38,281 nt of DNA from Rhizobiales bacterium CCH3-A5 (lineage in GTDB: Bacteria; Pseudomonadota; Alphaproteobacteria; Rhizobiales; Beijerinckiaceae). The DNA is taken from NCBI GenBank assembly GCA_001556025.1, contig LSIB01000127.1, positions 1 to 38,281 on the forward strand, given 5' to 3'. Positions 15,370-23,334 of this stretch are shown in pieces; position 1 is the stretch's first letter; every line of letters starts with the position of its first letter. Below the pieces are notes generated by a model, which worked only from the letters and a program-made list of their open reading frames with translations, ran no database searches and was not told the DNA's origin. Made by a program: the position numbers and the translations under genes.

Positions 15370-17778
15370 ATGCATCCGCTGACCGGGGCGAGGCTCGCCG
15401 GAACCGGGACAACCCATGTGGATCTCGCGCTCGAGTGCGGCTACTCCGCGCGGCTGTTTCTGCTCGACAGCCATCTTGCCCGGTTCCTGATCACCCGGCC
15501 CGGCGGGCTCGCCATGCCCCGGACATGGTCGCTCTCGCCCGAGATCGCCTGGCGCGGCGAGCCTGATCCTATCGACGGGCGCGACCGGCTCGACGTCTCG
15601 GGCTTTCCGGGCGCGGCGTTCGCGGTGACGGAGGATTCTGACGCTATCGCTGTCGAGACGGCGCAGCTTCGCGTCGTCATACGCCGCTCGCCTCTGATGC
15701 TCGACTGGCAGACGCGGGCGACGGCCGACGAGCCCTTCGAGAGCATTCTCAAAGACAGGCCAACACAGGCCTATTTCTTCGACCGCCGCTCGAACCGCTT
15801 CCGCCACTATCTCGTCCGAGACGAGCGCGAGCGCTTCTACGGCTTCGGCGACAAGTCGGGCTCCGCCGACAAGCATGGCCGCCGCCTCGCCATGGGCGCG
15901 ACCGACCCGCTCGGCTACGATGCCGGCCGCTCCGACCCGCTCTACAAGCACATTCCCTGGAGCGTGACCGTCAGGCCCGATCGCAGCGGGCAGGCGGTCG
16001 GCCTGTTCTACGACACTCTTGCGCGCGGCGCCTTCGATCTCGGGCAGGAACTCGACGCCTATCACGACCTGTTCCGGAGCTTCGAGGCCTGCGACGGCGA
16101 TCTCGACCTCTACGTCGTGCTGGGGCCGAAGCTCGACGATGTCGTGAAGCGCTTCACCGCGCTGACCGGGCGGGCCGCCTTCCCGCCGCGCTGGACGATC
16201 CCCTATTCGGGCTCGACCATGTCCTACACCGACGCGCCCGACGCCTCGGACAAGCTCGTCGGCTTCCTCGACCTGCTGGAGCAGCACGGCATTCCCTGCG
16301 GTTCCTTCCAGATGTCCTCGGGCTATACGCTGGTCGGCGACAAGCGCTGCGTCTTTACCTGGAACCGCGACCGGTTCCCCGATCCCAAGGCCGTCACCGC
16401 GCGCTTCAGGGCGGCCGGCGTCGAGCTCGTCGCCAACATCAAGCCGGCGCTGCTGACCGAACATCCACGCTTCGGCGAGGTCGAGGCCTTCCAAGGTTTC
16501 GTGCGCGACAGCGAGGACACATCCAAGCCGCACATCACCCAGTTCTGGGGCGGCCCGGCCGCCTATCTCGACTTCACCAAGCGTGAGACCAGCGCATGGT
16601 GGTCGACGCAGGTGCGCGAACAGTTGATCGACTACGGCATCAACTCGACCTGGAACGACAACAACGAGTTCGAGATCTGGGACGAGGCGGCCGGCTGCGA
16701 TCTCGCAGGCAGGGGCGCGACGATCGCAACGCTGCGGCCCGTGCAGACCAACCTCATGATGCGCGCCTCCGAAATCGCGCAGAAGGCGGCGGCCCCCTCG
16801 ACGCGCCCCTATCTGATCTCGCGCTCGGGCGGGCCGGGCATGCAGCGCTATGTCCAGACCTGGAGCGGCGACAACCGCACCAACTGGGAGACGCTGCGCT
16901 GGAACCTGCGCATGGGCCACGGCTTCTCGCTCTCGGGGCTGGCGAATTTCGGCCACGACATCGGCGGCTTCGCGGGTCCCAAGCCGGAGCCGGAGCTGTT
17001 CCTCCGCTGGATCGAGCAGGGCGTGTTCTGGCCGCGCTTCACGATCCACTCCTGGAACGACGACGGCAGCGCCAACGAGGCCTGGATGTATCCCGAACTG
17101 CTGCCGCAGATCAGGGAGTGCCTCGCCTTCCGCGAGCGCCTGACGCCGCTGCTCTACGATCTGCTCTGGCGGATGCATCGCGACCATGAGCCGATCCTGA
17201 GGCCGCTGACGCTGGACTTTCCCGAGCAGCCCGAGAGCTATGCCGAGGAAGACTGCTTCCTGCTCGGCGAGCGGCTGCTGGTCGCGCCCGTGCTCGACAG
17301 GGGCGCCACGACCCGGCGGGTCTGGCTGCCGGCCTGCCCCGAGGGCTGGTATGATCTCTGGACCGGCCAGCATCATGCCGGCGGCGAGACCATTGAAGTC
17401 GATGCCCCGCTTGGCCGTTGCCCCGCCTTCCTGCGCAGCGGCTCGATCCTGCCGCTGGGCCCCGCGCCATCGACCGCCACCGGCCCGCTGACGCTACGGA
17501 TCGCGCTGGAGGAAGGCGAAGCCGCTACGCTTGACCTCTACGACGATGACGGCGCGAGCGTGCTGGAGACGCCGCTGACACCGCCCTGCCTGCTCTCGAT
17601 ATCGGCCGAGAGGCACGACGGGACCGTCACGCTGGACGTCTCGCTCAGCGGCACGCGGCCGCCGCGCTGGCCGGAACTCCGCTTCGAGGACGCCGCCGGC
17701 CAGCCCATCGCCGTCAACCTGCGAGGCGGCGAGGCGATTGACGCGCTGGCGCTTCCCGGGCTGATCTCGGGGGAGTGA
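15370..17778 (+). CDS. Glycoside hydrolase family 31 (alpha-glucosidase/alpha-xylosidase type)
   Basis: 802 residues. N-terminal beta-sandwich (about 15-260), (beta/alpha)8 barrel (265-600) and C-terminal beta domains. Catalytic nucleophile Asp430 is in TWNDNNEFEIWD and acid/base Asp501 in QTWSGDNRTNWETL; SRSGGPGMQRY and NFGHDIGGFAGP are GH31 marks. It cleaves terminal alpha-linked sugars with retention; the exact sugar is unknown. The Gln-Gln-Arg-Trp pattern I associate with sulfoquinovosidases is not seen. No signal peptide, so cytoplasmic. The ATG at 15370, 10 bases after dctM and preceded by AAGG, was preferred to an upstream in-frame ATG at 15307 inside dctM. Its stop overlaps the GTG of the LysR gene. 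Confidence 0.88.
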   Translation: MHPLTGARLAGTGTTHVDLALECGYSARLFLLDSHLARFLITRPGGLAMPRTWSLSPEIAWRGEPDPIDGRDRLDVSGFPGAAFAVTEDSDAIAVETAQLRVVIRRSPLMLDWQTRATADEPFESILKDRPTQAYFFDRRSNRFRHYLVRDERERFYGFGDKSGSADKHGRRLAMGATDPLGYDAGRSDPLYKHIPWSVTVRPDRSGQAVGLFYDTLARGAFDLGQELDAYHDLFRSFEACDGDLDLYVVLGPKLDDVVKRFTALTGRAAFPPRWTIPYSGSTMSYTDAPDASDKLVGFLDLLEQHGIPCGSFQMSSGYTLVGDKRCVFTWNRDRFPDPKAVTARFRAAGVELVANIKPALLTEHPRFGEVEAFQGFVRDSEDTSKPHITQFWGGPAAYLDFTKRETSAWWSTQVREQLIDYGINSTWNDNNEFEIWDEAAGCDLAGRGATIATLRPVQTNLMMRASEIAQKAAAPSTRPYLISRSGGPGMQRYVQTWSGDNRTNWETLRWNLRMGHGFSLSGLANFGHDIGGFAGPKPEPELFLRWIEQGVFWPRFTIHSWNDDGSANEAWMYPELLPQIRECLAFRERLTPLLYDLLWRMHRDHEPILRPLTLDFPEQPESYAEEDCFLLGERLLVAPVLDRGATTRRVWLPACPEGWYDLWTGQHHAGGETIEVDAPLGRCPAFLRSGSILPLGPAPSTATGPLTLRIALEEGEAATLDLYDDDGASVLETPLTPPCLLSISAERHDGTVTLDVSLSGTRPPRWPELRFEDAAGQPIAVNLRGGEAIDALALPGLISGE

Positions 17779-18716
17779 GCGGGAGCATCCCGTTCGCGCG
17801 GGAGCCTCAACCCTTGCTGCATCACGACCTCCAGTCGCTTCGGCTCTTCGTCGCGCTCTGCGAATTGCGCAGCCTGAGCCAGGCGGCGCAGCGCATGAAC
17901 ATCGCGATCTCGGCGGCGAGCCGGCGCCTGAGGCTGCTGGAGGAGGAGGTCGGCCAACCGCTGATGAAGCGCCTGCCCCATGGCGTCGAACCGACCCATG
18001 CCGGGGTCACGACGCTGCGCTATGCCCAGGGTGTGCTGCGGCTCGCCGACCAGCTCGTCTCGCATATGGGCGAGCACCGGCTCGGCGTGCGCGGGCGGGT
18101 GCGTGTCTGCGCCTCCTCCTCGGCGCTGGTGCAAAGGCTGGCGCAGGACCTCGCCGGCTTCATGCGCGACAATCCGCAGATCAAGGTCGACCTCGAGGAG
18201 CGCCCATCCTCGGAGACGTTGGACGCGCTGGCGCGCGGCCAAGCCGATATCGGCGTGATCGTGCGCGGACTCAGCCCGCCCGGCCTCGTCTCCATCCCTT
18301 ATGCGCAGGATCGGCTGGCGCTGGCGGTGTTTCCGGGGCACCGCCTGTTCGCCCGCGACACAGTCCGCTTCGATGACCTTCTCGACGAGGAGTTCGTCGC
18401 GCTCGACGCCGGCACCGCCGTCCACCGGGTGGTAACGGAGCAGGCGCGCGAGCGCGGCCGGGTGCTGCGCATGCGCGTGCAGGTCCGCTCGTTCGAGGTG
18501 ATGTGCCAGATGGTGCGGCAGGGGCTCGGCCTCGGAATCCTGCCGGAAGCCGCGCTTCGGCCTCTAGCCGAGGCGCTGGGCCTGCGGCTGATCGGGCTTG
18601 AGGAGGACTGGGCGCGGCGCGACATCGACATCTGCGTGCCCCATGCCGAGACGCTCGACCCGCCGACGGCCCGGCTCCTGGCGGCGCTGCGGGCGAACGC
18701 CAGCGACACGATCTGA
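17775..18716 (+). CDS. LysR-family transcriptional regulator
   Basis: 313 residues. N-terminal winged helix-turn-helix (LQSLRLFVALCELRSLSQAA to RRLRLLEEEVGQPL), then a LysR substrate-binding domain (RGRVRVCASSSALVQRLAQD to the end) with the MCQMVRQGLGLGILPEAA effector-domain block. The GTG at 17775 overlaps the GH31 stop (GTGA); a TTG at 17814 directly before the conserved N-terminus is an alternative. Downstream, 10 bases after its stop, begins a perfect 8+8 palindrome (18727-18754) in the promoter region of the amidase operon, so it probably controls that operon. The overlap with GH31 means it can also be transcribed with the glycoside cluster. Confidence 0.9.
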   Translation: MSGSIPFAREPQPLLHHDLQSLRLFVALCELRSLSQAAQRMNIAISAASRRLRLLEEEVGQPLMKRLPHGVEPTHAGVTTLRYAQGVLRLADQLVSHMGEHRLGVRGRVRVCASSSALVQRLAQDLAGFMRDNPQIKVDLEERPSSETLDALARGQADIGVIVRGLSPPGLVSIPYAQDRLALAVFPGHRLFARDTVRFDDLLDEEFVALDAGTAVHRVVTEQARERGRVLRMRVQVRSFEVMCQMVRQGLGLGILPEAALRPLAEALGLRLIGLEEDWARRDIDICVPHAETLDPPTARLLAALRANASDTI

Positions 18717-18726
18717 TTTCGCGAAT

Positions 18727-18754
18727 TGAGAAATCAGACTTGCTGCATTTCTCA
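18727..18754. promoter_or_regulatory. Candidate LysR operator before the amidase operon
   Basis: A perfect inverted repeat TGAGAAAT / ATTTCTCA (18727-18734 and 18747-18754) with a 12-base spacer. It is AT-rich in a GC-rich genome, lies 53 bases before the amidase start and directly after the LysR gene. Dyads of this kind are typical LysR recognition sites. Confidence 0.6.
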
Positions 18755-18807
18755 TTCCTTAAAGTCAGGAACTGTCACAGTCTTGTCGTCAGGAGGCCAG
18801 CCCCGCC

Positions 18808-20076
18808 ATGCTCGCAACGCCAGCCCGCGCCGCAGAGACGCCGAGCCTCGCGCTCGCCGGCCGCGCTGCTGCGTTGCGCTGCCTCGTCGAGGCTTGCGAC
18901 GCTCCCGGCGGCAGCGGGCCGCTGGCCGGCCTGAGCTATGTCGCCAAGGATCTGCTCGATGTCGCCGGCCGCAAGCCAGGCTGTGGGCTGACCGCAGACG
19001 CAGGCAGCTTGCCGATGCGAGACGCCGCCGTGCTGTCGATGCTCGATGCAGCCGGCGCGGCCAGGCGCGGCTATGCGCAGATGACGCCCCTCGCCTTCGA
19101 GCCCTCGGGCGGCAATGCGGCATGCGGCCGCCCGCTTAACCCCTGGAACCCGGCGCGCATCTGCGGCGGCTCGTCGTCTGGCCCAGGCGTGGCGGTCTCG
19201 GGCGGGCTCGTCGATTTCGCGATCGGCTCCGACACCGCCGGCTCGCTGCGCATCCCGGCGCAATGCTGCGGAGTCACGGCGTGGAAGCCGACGCCCGGAC
19301 TCGTTCCGCTCGCGGGAACGATGGCACTTTCGCCCTCGCTCGACGTGCTGGGCTTCCTGGCGCGGGGGGCGGGGACGCTGGAGCGCGTCGCGACTCCGTT
19401 CGCTGGCACCGTATCTGCGCAACGTATCGCGACGATCGCCGTCGCCAACGACCTGATCGCGCAATCCGACCCCGCCATCGCGCGCGCCGTCGAAAACCTC
19501 GCCACGCGGCTGAAGGCGGGCGGTCGCCGCATCGCGCCGGAGCCGCTGGCGGCCCTGCTCAAGGCCTGCGACGGCCCGGTTCTCGACGTGCTGCAGGCCG
19601 AAAGCGCGGCCGAGCATGGCTGGCGGCTCGCTGAGGGCATGCTGGAGCCGACGCTGGCGGCGCGGCTGCGCAAGGGCCTCGCCATCCCGGCCGCGCAGGC
19701 CGACGAGGCGCGCGCGCGGCTGAAAGCCATCGCCGGCGCGCTCAGCCTGTTCCGCCAGCACGACGCCATTCTGCTGCCGGTGATGCCGATCGTGACGCCG
19801 GCGGTCGCGGCCTGCGATCCCGGCTCGCCCGCCTTCTCGGGCCGCACGCTCTACGCGCTTTCGGCCTTCACCCGCTTCGTCAACGGGCTGGGGCTGCCGG
19901 CTGTCGCCCTGCCCTGCGGCTTCGACGAGAACGGCATGCCGATCGCGGCGCAACTCGTCGGGCCGGCCGGCAGCGACCTGTCCCTCCTGGCGCTGGCAGC
20001 CGAAATCCAGCGCGACAGCGACTGGCATGCCTTGCGCCCGGCCGCGCTCGACGCCCTGCTGGAGGCCGGCCCATGA
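18808..20076 (+). CDS. Amidase (amidase-signature family)
   Basis: 422 residues. The Ser-cisSer-Lys triad is visible: Lys47 in YVAKDLLD, the GGSSSG loop at 120-125 and nucleophile Ser146 in DTAGSLRIPA (usually DTGGSIRIPA). The C-terminal LPAVALPCGFDENGMPIAAQ is the usual family ending. It hydrolyses an amide, or related C-N bond, of an unknown substrate in the cytoplasm; the N-terminus is not a convincing signal peptide. First gene of the operon; its stop overlaps the ATG of the CoA-transferase gene (ATGA). Context suggests release of an acid that is then activated by CoA transfer. Alternatives within the family, such as allophanate hydrolase or a GatA-like protein, are less likely because the genomic partners of those are absent. 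Confidence 0.88.
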   Translation: MLATPARAAETPSLALAGRAAALRCLVEACDAPGGSGPLAGLSYVAKDLLDVAGRKPGCGLTADAGSLPMRDAAVLSMLDAAGAARRGYAQMTPLAFEPSGGNAACGRPLNPWNPARICGGSSSGPGVAVSGGLVDFAIGSDTAGSLRIPAQCCGVTAWKPTPGLVPLAGTMALSPSLDVLGFLARGAGTLERVATPFAGTVSAQRIATIAVANDLIAQSDPAIARAVENLATRLKAGGRRIAPEPLAALLKACDGPVLDVLQAESAAEHGWRLAEGMLEPTLAARLRKGLAIPAAQADEARARLKAIAGALSLFRQHDAILLPVMPIVTPAVAACDPGSPAFSGRTLYALSAFTRFVNGLGLPAVALPCGFDENGMPIAAQLVGPAGSDLSLLALAAEIQRDSDWHALRPAALDALLEAGP

Positions 20077-21278
20077 AAGCCCAGACCAGCGCGAAAGCAC
20101 CCTCCGCCGCCCTCTCGCATCTGCGCGTGCTCGACCTGACGCGCGTGCGCGCAGGGCCGACCTGCTGCCGCGTGCTGGCCGATTTCGGCGCTGACGTGAT
20201 CAAGATCGAGCCGCCCGACGGCATCGATCCCAATGAGGGCATGTCTGGGGCGCGCGACGGCTACGACATGCTCAACCTGCACCGCAACAAGCGCTCGCTG
20301 ACACTGAACCTGAAAACGCCGCAGGGGTTGTGCGTGTTCATGCGGCTGGTCGAGAGCGCCGATGTCGTGGTCGAGAATTTCCGGCCTGACGTAAAGGCGC
20401 GGCTTGGCATCGCCTATGAGGATCTGCGCGAGGTCAATCCGCGCATCATTCTCGCCTCGATCTCGGGCTTCGGCCAGAACGGCCCCTATCGCGACCGCGC
20501 CGGTTTCGACCAGATCGCGCAGGGGATGGGCGGGCTGATGGGCATCACTGGATTTCCGGGCCAGGGGCCGGTGCGCGCCGGCGCTGCCGTCGCCGACTCC
20601 ACGGCGGGCCTTTATGCCGCGACCGGCATCATGGTCGCGCTGGCCGAGCGTGAGCGCTCCGGCGAGGGGCAATGGGTCCACACCTCGCTGCTGGAGGCGC
20701 AGATCGCGCTCTGCGACTTCCAGGCCGCGCGCTACCTCGTCGACGGCGTCGCGCCGGAACAGGCCGGCAACGACCATCCCTATTCGACGCCGATGGGCGT
20801 GCTGGCGACCTCCGATGGCTACATCAATATCGGCGTCGGCGGGCAGGGCCAGTGGCTCAAGCTCTGCGAGGCGCTCAGCCGGCCCGATCTGGCCGCAAAC
20901 GCCGACTACGCGACGCAGGACGCCCGTTTGCGCAACCGGCCGGCGCTGATGGGGCTGCTGGCGCAAATCTTCGCCTCCGCCACGTCCGCCGAATGGCTGG
21001 CGCTGCTGGAGAGCCATGGCGTGCCGGCCGGGCCGATCTACCGCATGGACGAGGTCTTCGCCGACCCACAGGTCCAGCATCTGCGCATCGCACAGGATGT
21101 GCCCCATCGTGAGCGGGGTCATGTCAGCCTCGTCGGCCAGCCGGTGACGCTGTCGCGGACGCCCGCCGCGCTGGTCTCCTCTCTCCCTGAAAAGGGCGAG
21201 CATTCCGACGCCATCCTGGAGGAAACCGGCTATTCTGCCGCCGATATCGCGCGCCTGCGGGCGCGGAACGTGATCTGA
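20073..21278 (+). CDS. Class III CoA-transferase (CaiB/BaiF family)
   Basis: 401 residues, the normal length. Family marks: LRVLDLTRVRAGPTCCRVLA, DFGADVIKIEPPDG, NRDKR-like HRNKRSLTLNL, ENFRPDVKARLGI and SGFGQNGPYRDRAGFD. The catalytic aspartate is Asp175 in AAVADSTAG. It moves CoA between carboxylic acids through an enzyme-bound thioester-type intermediate. The substrate is unknown. Coupled to the amidase by a 4-base overlap and 8 bases before the crotonase, so the natural order would be amide hydrolysis, CoA activation, then crotonase chemistry. Confidence 0.92.
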   Translation: MKAQTSAKAPSAALSHLRVLDLTRVRAGPTCCRVLADFGADVIKIEPPDGIDPNEGMSGARDGYDMLNLHRNKRSLTLNLKTPQGLCVFMRLVESADVVVENFRPDVKARLGIAYEDLREVNPRIILASISGFGQNGPYRDRAGFDQIAQGMGGLMGITGFPGQGPVRAGAAVADSTAGLYAATGIMVALAERERSGEGQWVHTSLLEAQIALCDFQAARYLVDGVAPEQAGNDHPYSTPMGVLATSDGYINIGVGGQGQWLKLCEALSRPDLAANADYATQDARLRNRPALMGLLAQIFASATSAEWLALLESHGVPAGPIYRMDEVFADPQVQHLRIAQDVPHRERGHVSLVGQPVTLSRTPAALVSSLPEKGEHSDAILEETGYSAADIARLRARNVI

Positions 21279-21286
21279 GGCGGATG

Positions 21287-22069
21287 ATGGCAAGCGTTCG
21301 ATACGAGGCTGAAAACGGGATCGCCCGGCTGGTCGTCGATCAACCCGAGAAGCGCAACGCCATGACCTACGGGATGTGGGCGAGCCTGGCGGGACATGTG
21401 GCGCGCGCCGAGGCCGACCGCGAGGTGCGCGCCATCGTCGTGACCGGCGAGGGCGACCGGGCCTTCTGCGCCGGGGCCGACATTTCGCAGTTCGGCGAGA
21501 TCCGCGACGGCGAAGAAGCGACGCGCGCCTATGACGATGCCTATCTCGACGGCTGCGCTGCGATCAGCCGGGCGTCAAAGCCGAGCATCGCCGTCATTCG
21601 CGGCATCTGCTTCGGCGGCGGCGTCGGGCTCGCCATGGCCTGCGACATCAGGCTGGCGCGGGCTGATGCGCGCTTCCGCGTGCCCGCCGCACGGCTCGGC
21701 CTCGGCTATGCCTATCAAGGGGTCGCCGCGCTGGTGCAGCGGCTGGGCTTCGGCGCGACCGCCGACCTCCTGTTCAGCGCCCGCATCGTCGATGCGCCCG
21801 AGGCTTTGCGCATGGGCGTGGTCAATGTGCTTTTCGGGCAGGACGATTTCGAGCGTGAGGCGGCAGCCTATCTGCGGCAGGTCGCGACCAATGCGCCTTT
21901 GACGCTACGTGCGGTCAAGCAGGCGCTGGTCGCGCTCGGCCAGCCGGACGCGACGCGGAACACGGCGGCGGCGGATGCGGCGGTCGCCGCCTGCTTCTCC
22001 AGCGCCGACTACAAGGAGGGCCAGAGAGCCTTTCAGGAAAAGCGGGAGCCCGCCTTCACCGGCGAGTAG
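21287..22069 (+). CDS. Enoyl-CoA hydratase/isomerase family protein (crotonase fold)
   Basis: 260 residues (261 if the ATG at 21284 is used; 21287 is better spaced from GAGG at 21277-21280). Oxyanion-hole segments AFCAGADISQF and CFGGGVGLAMACDIRLA are intact. In residue numbers counted from 21284, the position of the hydratase glutamate corresponding to rat Glu144 is Ala135 (RVPAARLGLG), and the second glutamate (rat Glu164) aligns with Asp161. Classic hydration is therefore doubtful; isomerase, hydrolase, decarboxylase or an unusual lyase reaction on an acyl-CoA are open. Cytoplasmic. It follows the CoA-transferase and precedes the ABC binding protein. Confidence 0.88.
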   Translation: MASVRYEAENGIARLVVDQPEKRNAMTYGMWASLAGHVARAEADREVRAIVVTGEGDRAFCAGADISQFGEIRDGEEATRAYDDAYLDGCAAISRASKPSIAVIRGICFGGGVGLAMACDIRLARADARFRVPAARLGLGYAYQGVAALVQRLGFGATADLLFSARIVDAPEALRMGVVNVLFGQDDFEREAAAYLRQVATNAPLTLRAVKQALVALGQPDATRNTAAADAAVAACFSSADYKEGQRAFQEKREPAFTGE

Positions 22070-22115
22070 CCCGCAAACGGGGACCAAGGCATCAATCTTG
22101 CGGGGCTCATCCCGC
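22070..22115 (+). promoter_or_regulatory. Two mutually exclusive hairpins before the ABC binding-protein gene
   Basis: CCCGCAA (22070-22076) pairs perfectly with TTGCGGG (22098-22104). The GCGGG at 22100-22104 can instead pair with CCCGC (22111-22115). The two stems share bases, so only one can form, and the second lies 6 bases before the ribosome binding site GGAGG (22122-22126). It could modulate expression between the crotonase and transporter genes; no terminator T-run follows. Confidence 0.35.
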
Positions 22116-22134
22116 CATCGTGGAGGATCTGGAT

Positions 22135-23124
22135 ATGAAGCGTCGAACATTCTGCGCAAGCCTTCTCTCATCGGGCCTCGCTGCCTTCACCATCGCAATG
22201 GCCGCGCCCGCCTTCGCGCAGGCCCCGCTCAGCCCGCCGGTGCAGCTCACCGTGGGTTACCAGAAGGTCGGCCATCTCGCGCCGATCACGCTGATCGAGG
22301 AAGACCTCAAGAAGCAGGGCGTCGAGATCAAGCTCGTCGAGTTCGCCCGCTATGCCGATGCCCGCACGGCGCTGCTCGCCGGATCGCTAGACGTCGCCTC
22401 GGTCGGCCCGGCCGATCTCGCGATCGCGCTCGCCAACGGCTCGACCAGCATGGTCGGCATCATGGGCGTGGGCGCCTCGCCGAAATATGTCATTGCCGGC
22501 AAGGGCAAGAAATTCGATAGCTGGGACGACATCAAGGGCAAGAAGATCGCGATAGCGCCCGGCTCGGCCGTCTGGTTCCAGTTCGCCGCGACGCTGATCG
22601 AGAAGGGCATCCCCTACAACTCCTTCAGCGCGATCAACATCCAGGGCGGCGGCGCAAACTTCAACCAGGCGCTTGAGAAGGGCGAGGTCGACGCGATCGT
22701 GACCTGGGAACCCTTCGAGTCGATCCCGGTGATGAAGGGCTACGGCACTTTCGCCAAGAACCTCGACTACTCGACCTCGAAATCGGTCGGCGCGGAACTC
22801 GGCATGCTGGCCGCCTCGAAGGCCGCTGCCACGGGCAAGCGCGAGGCGGTGCAACGCGTCGTCAGCGCCTATGTGAAGAAGATGAAGGAGCTCGAGGCCT
22901 CGCCCGCCGCCTTCGGCACGGCCATCGCGAAGCTGACCGGGCTCGACGCCGAGGTTTCCGCCGAGATCGCCAAGGTGATCAAGCTCGGGCCGGTGATCAC
23001 CCCGGCGCAGATCAAGGCGCAGGCCAAGGCCTTCAACGAACTCGGCGTGATCCCGAAGGACGTCTCGGGCGAGATCGAGGCCTATTGGGATGCGAGCTTC
23101 CTGGAGACTGCGGCGAAGAGCTAG
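22135..23124 (+). CDS. ABC transporter substrate-binding protein (NrtA/SsuA/TauA type)
   Basis: 329 residues. A signal peptide with a Tat-like twin arginine (MKRRTFCASLLS) is cut near residue 28-30. The fold marks of the nitrate/sulfonate/taurine family are present: VGYQKVGHLAPI, LVEFARYADARTALLAGSLDV, GKKIAIAPGSAVWFQFAATL and KGEVDAIVTWEPF. The ATG at 22135 has GGAGG 8 bases before it and is preferred to an upstream in-frame GTG at 22120. The ligand is unknown; this family also binds pyrimidine precursors, riboflavin and other organic molecules. Placed after amidase, CoA-transferase and crotonase, it probably imports their substrate. A family C palindrome follows it. Confidence 0.9.
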   Translation: MKRRTFCASLLSSGLAAFTIAMAAPAFAQAPLSPPVQLTVGYQKVGHLAPITLIEEDLKKQGVEIKLVEFARYADARTALLAGSLDVASVGPADLAIALANGSTSMVGIMGVGASPKYVIAGKGKKFDSWDDIKGKKIAIAPGSAVWFQFAATLIEKGIPYNSFSAINIQGGGANFNQALEKGEVDAIVTWEPFESIPVMKGYGTFAKNLDYSTSKSVGAELGMLAASKAAATGKREAVQRVVSAYVKKMKELEASPAAFGTAIAKLTGLDAEVSAEIAKVIKLGPVITPAQIKAQAKAFNELGVIPKDVSGEIEAYWDASFLETAAKS

Positions 23125-23145
23125 CGCGCGGGAAGCGCCGCCGGA

Positions 23146-23295
23146 GAACCCTCTCCCGATGGGAGAGGGCAGGGTGAGGGGTCGGCCCTTCAACCAGCGG
23201 GACGGCAACCTGTCCGCGGCACCCGAAAGTGGTCTCGCAACTGGATGTCTGGCCATCACCTCACCCCTGCCCCTCTCCTTACAGGAGAGGGGTTC
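23146..23295. repeat. Long palindromic repeat (family C) between binding protein and permease
   Basis: A 150-base inverted repeat with arms GAACCCTCTCCCGATGGGAG.. and ..ACAGGAGAGGGGTTC, the same family as 13340-13513 (both left arms continue GGGCAGGGTGAGGGGTCGGC). The central part differs between the copies. It is open in the permease frame, so the frame can be extended wrongly upstream into it. Confidence 0.88.
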
Positions 23296-23334
23296 CCCGC
23301 GCCCTCTCCGGCTTATGTCGAGATTGGCAAGATC

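Noticed and set aside
14067..15371. Minus-strand frame rich in Arg, Asp, His and Gln
   Set aside because: Antisense of dctM with an unnatural composition.
15364..17376. Long minus-strand open frame (670 codons)
   Set aside because: Shadow of GH31; no family features, biased composition.
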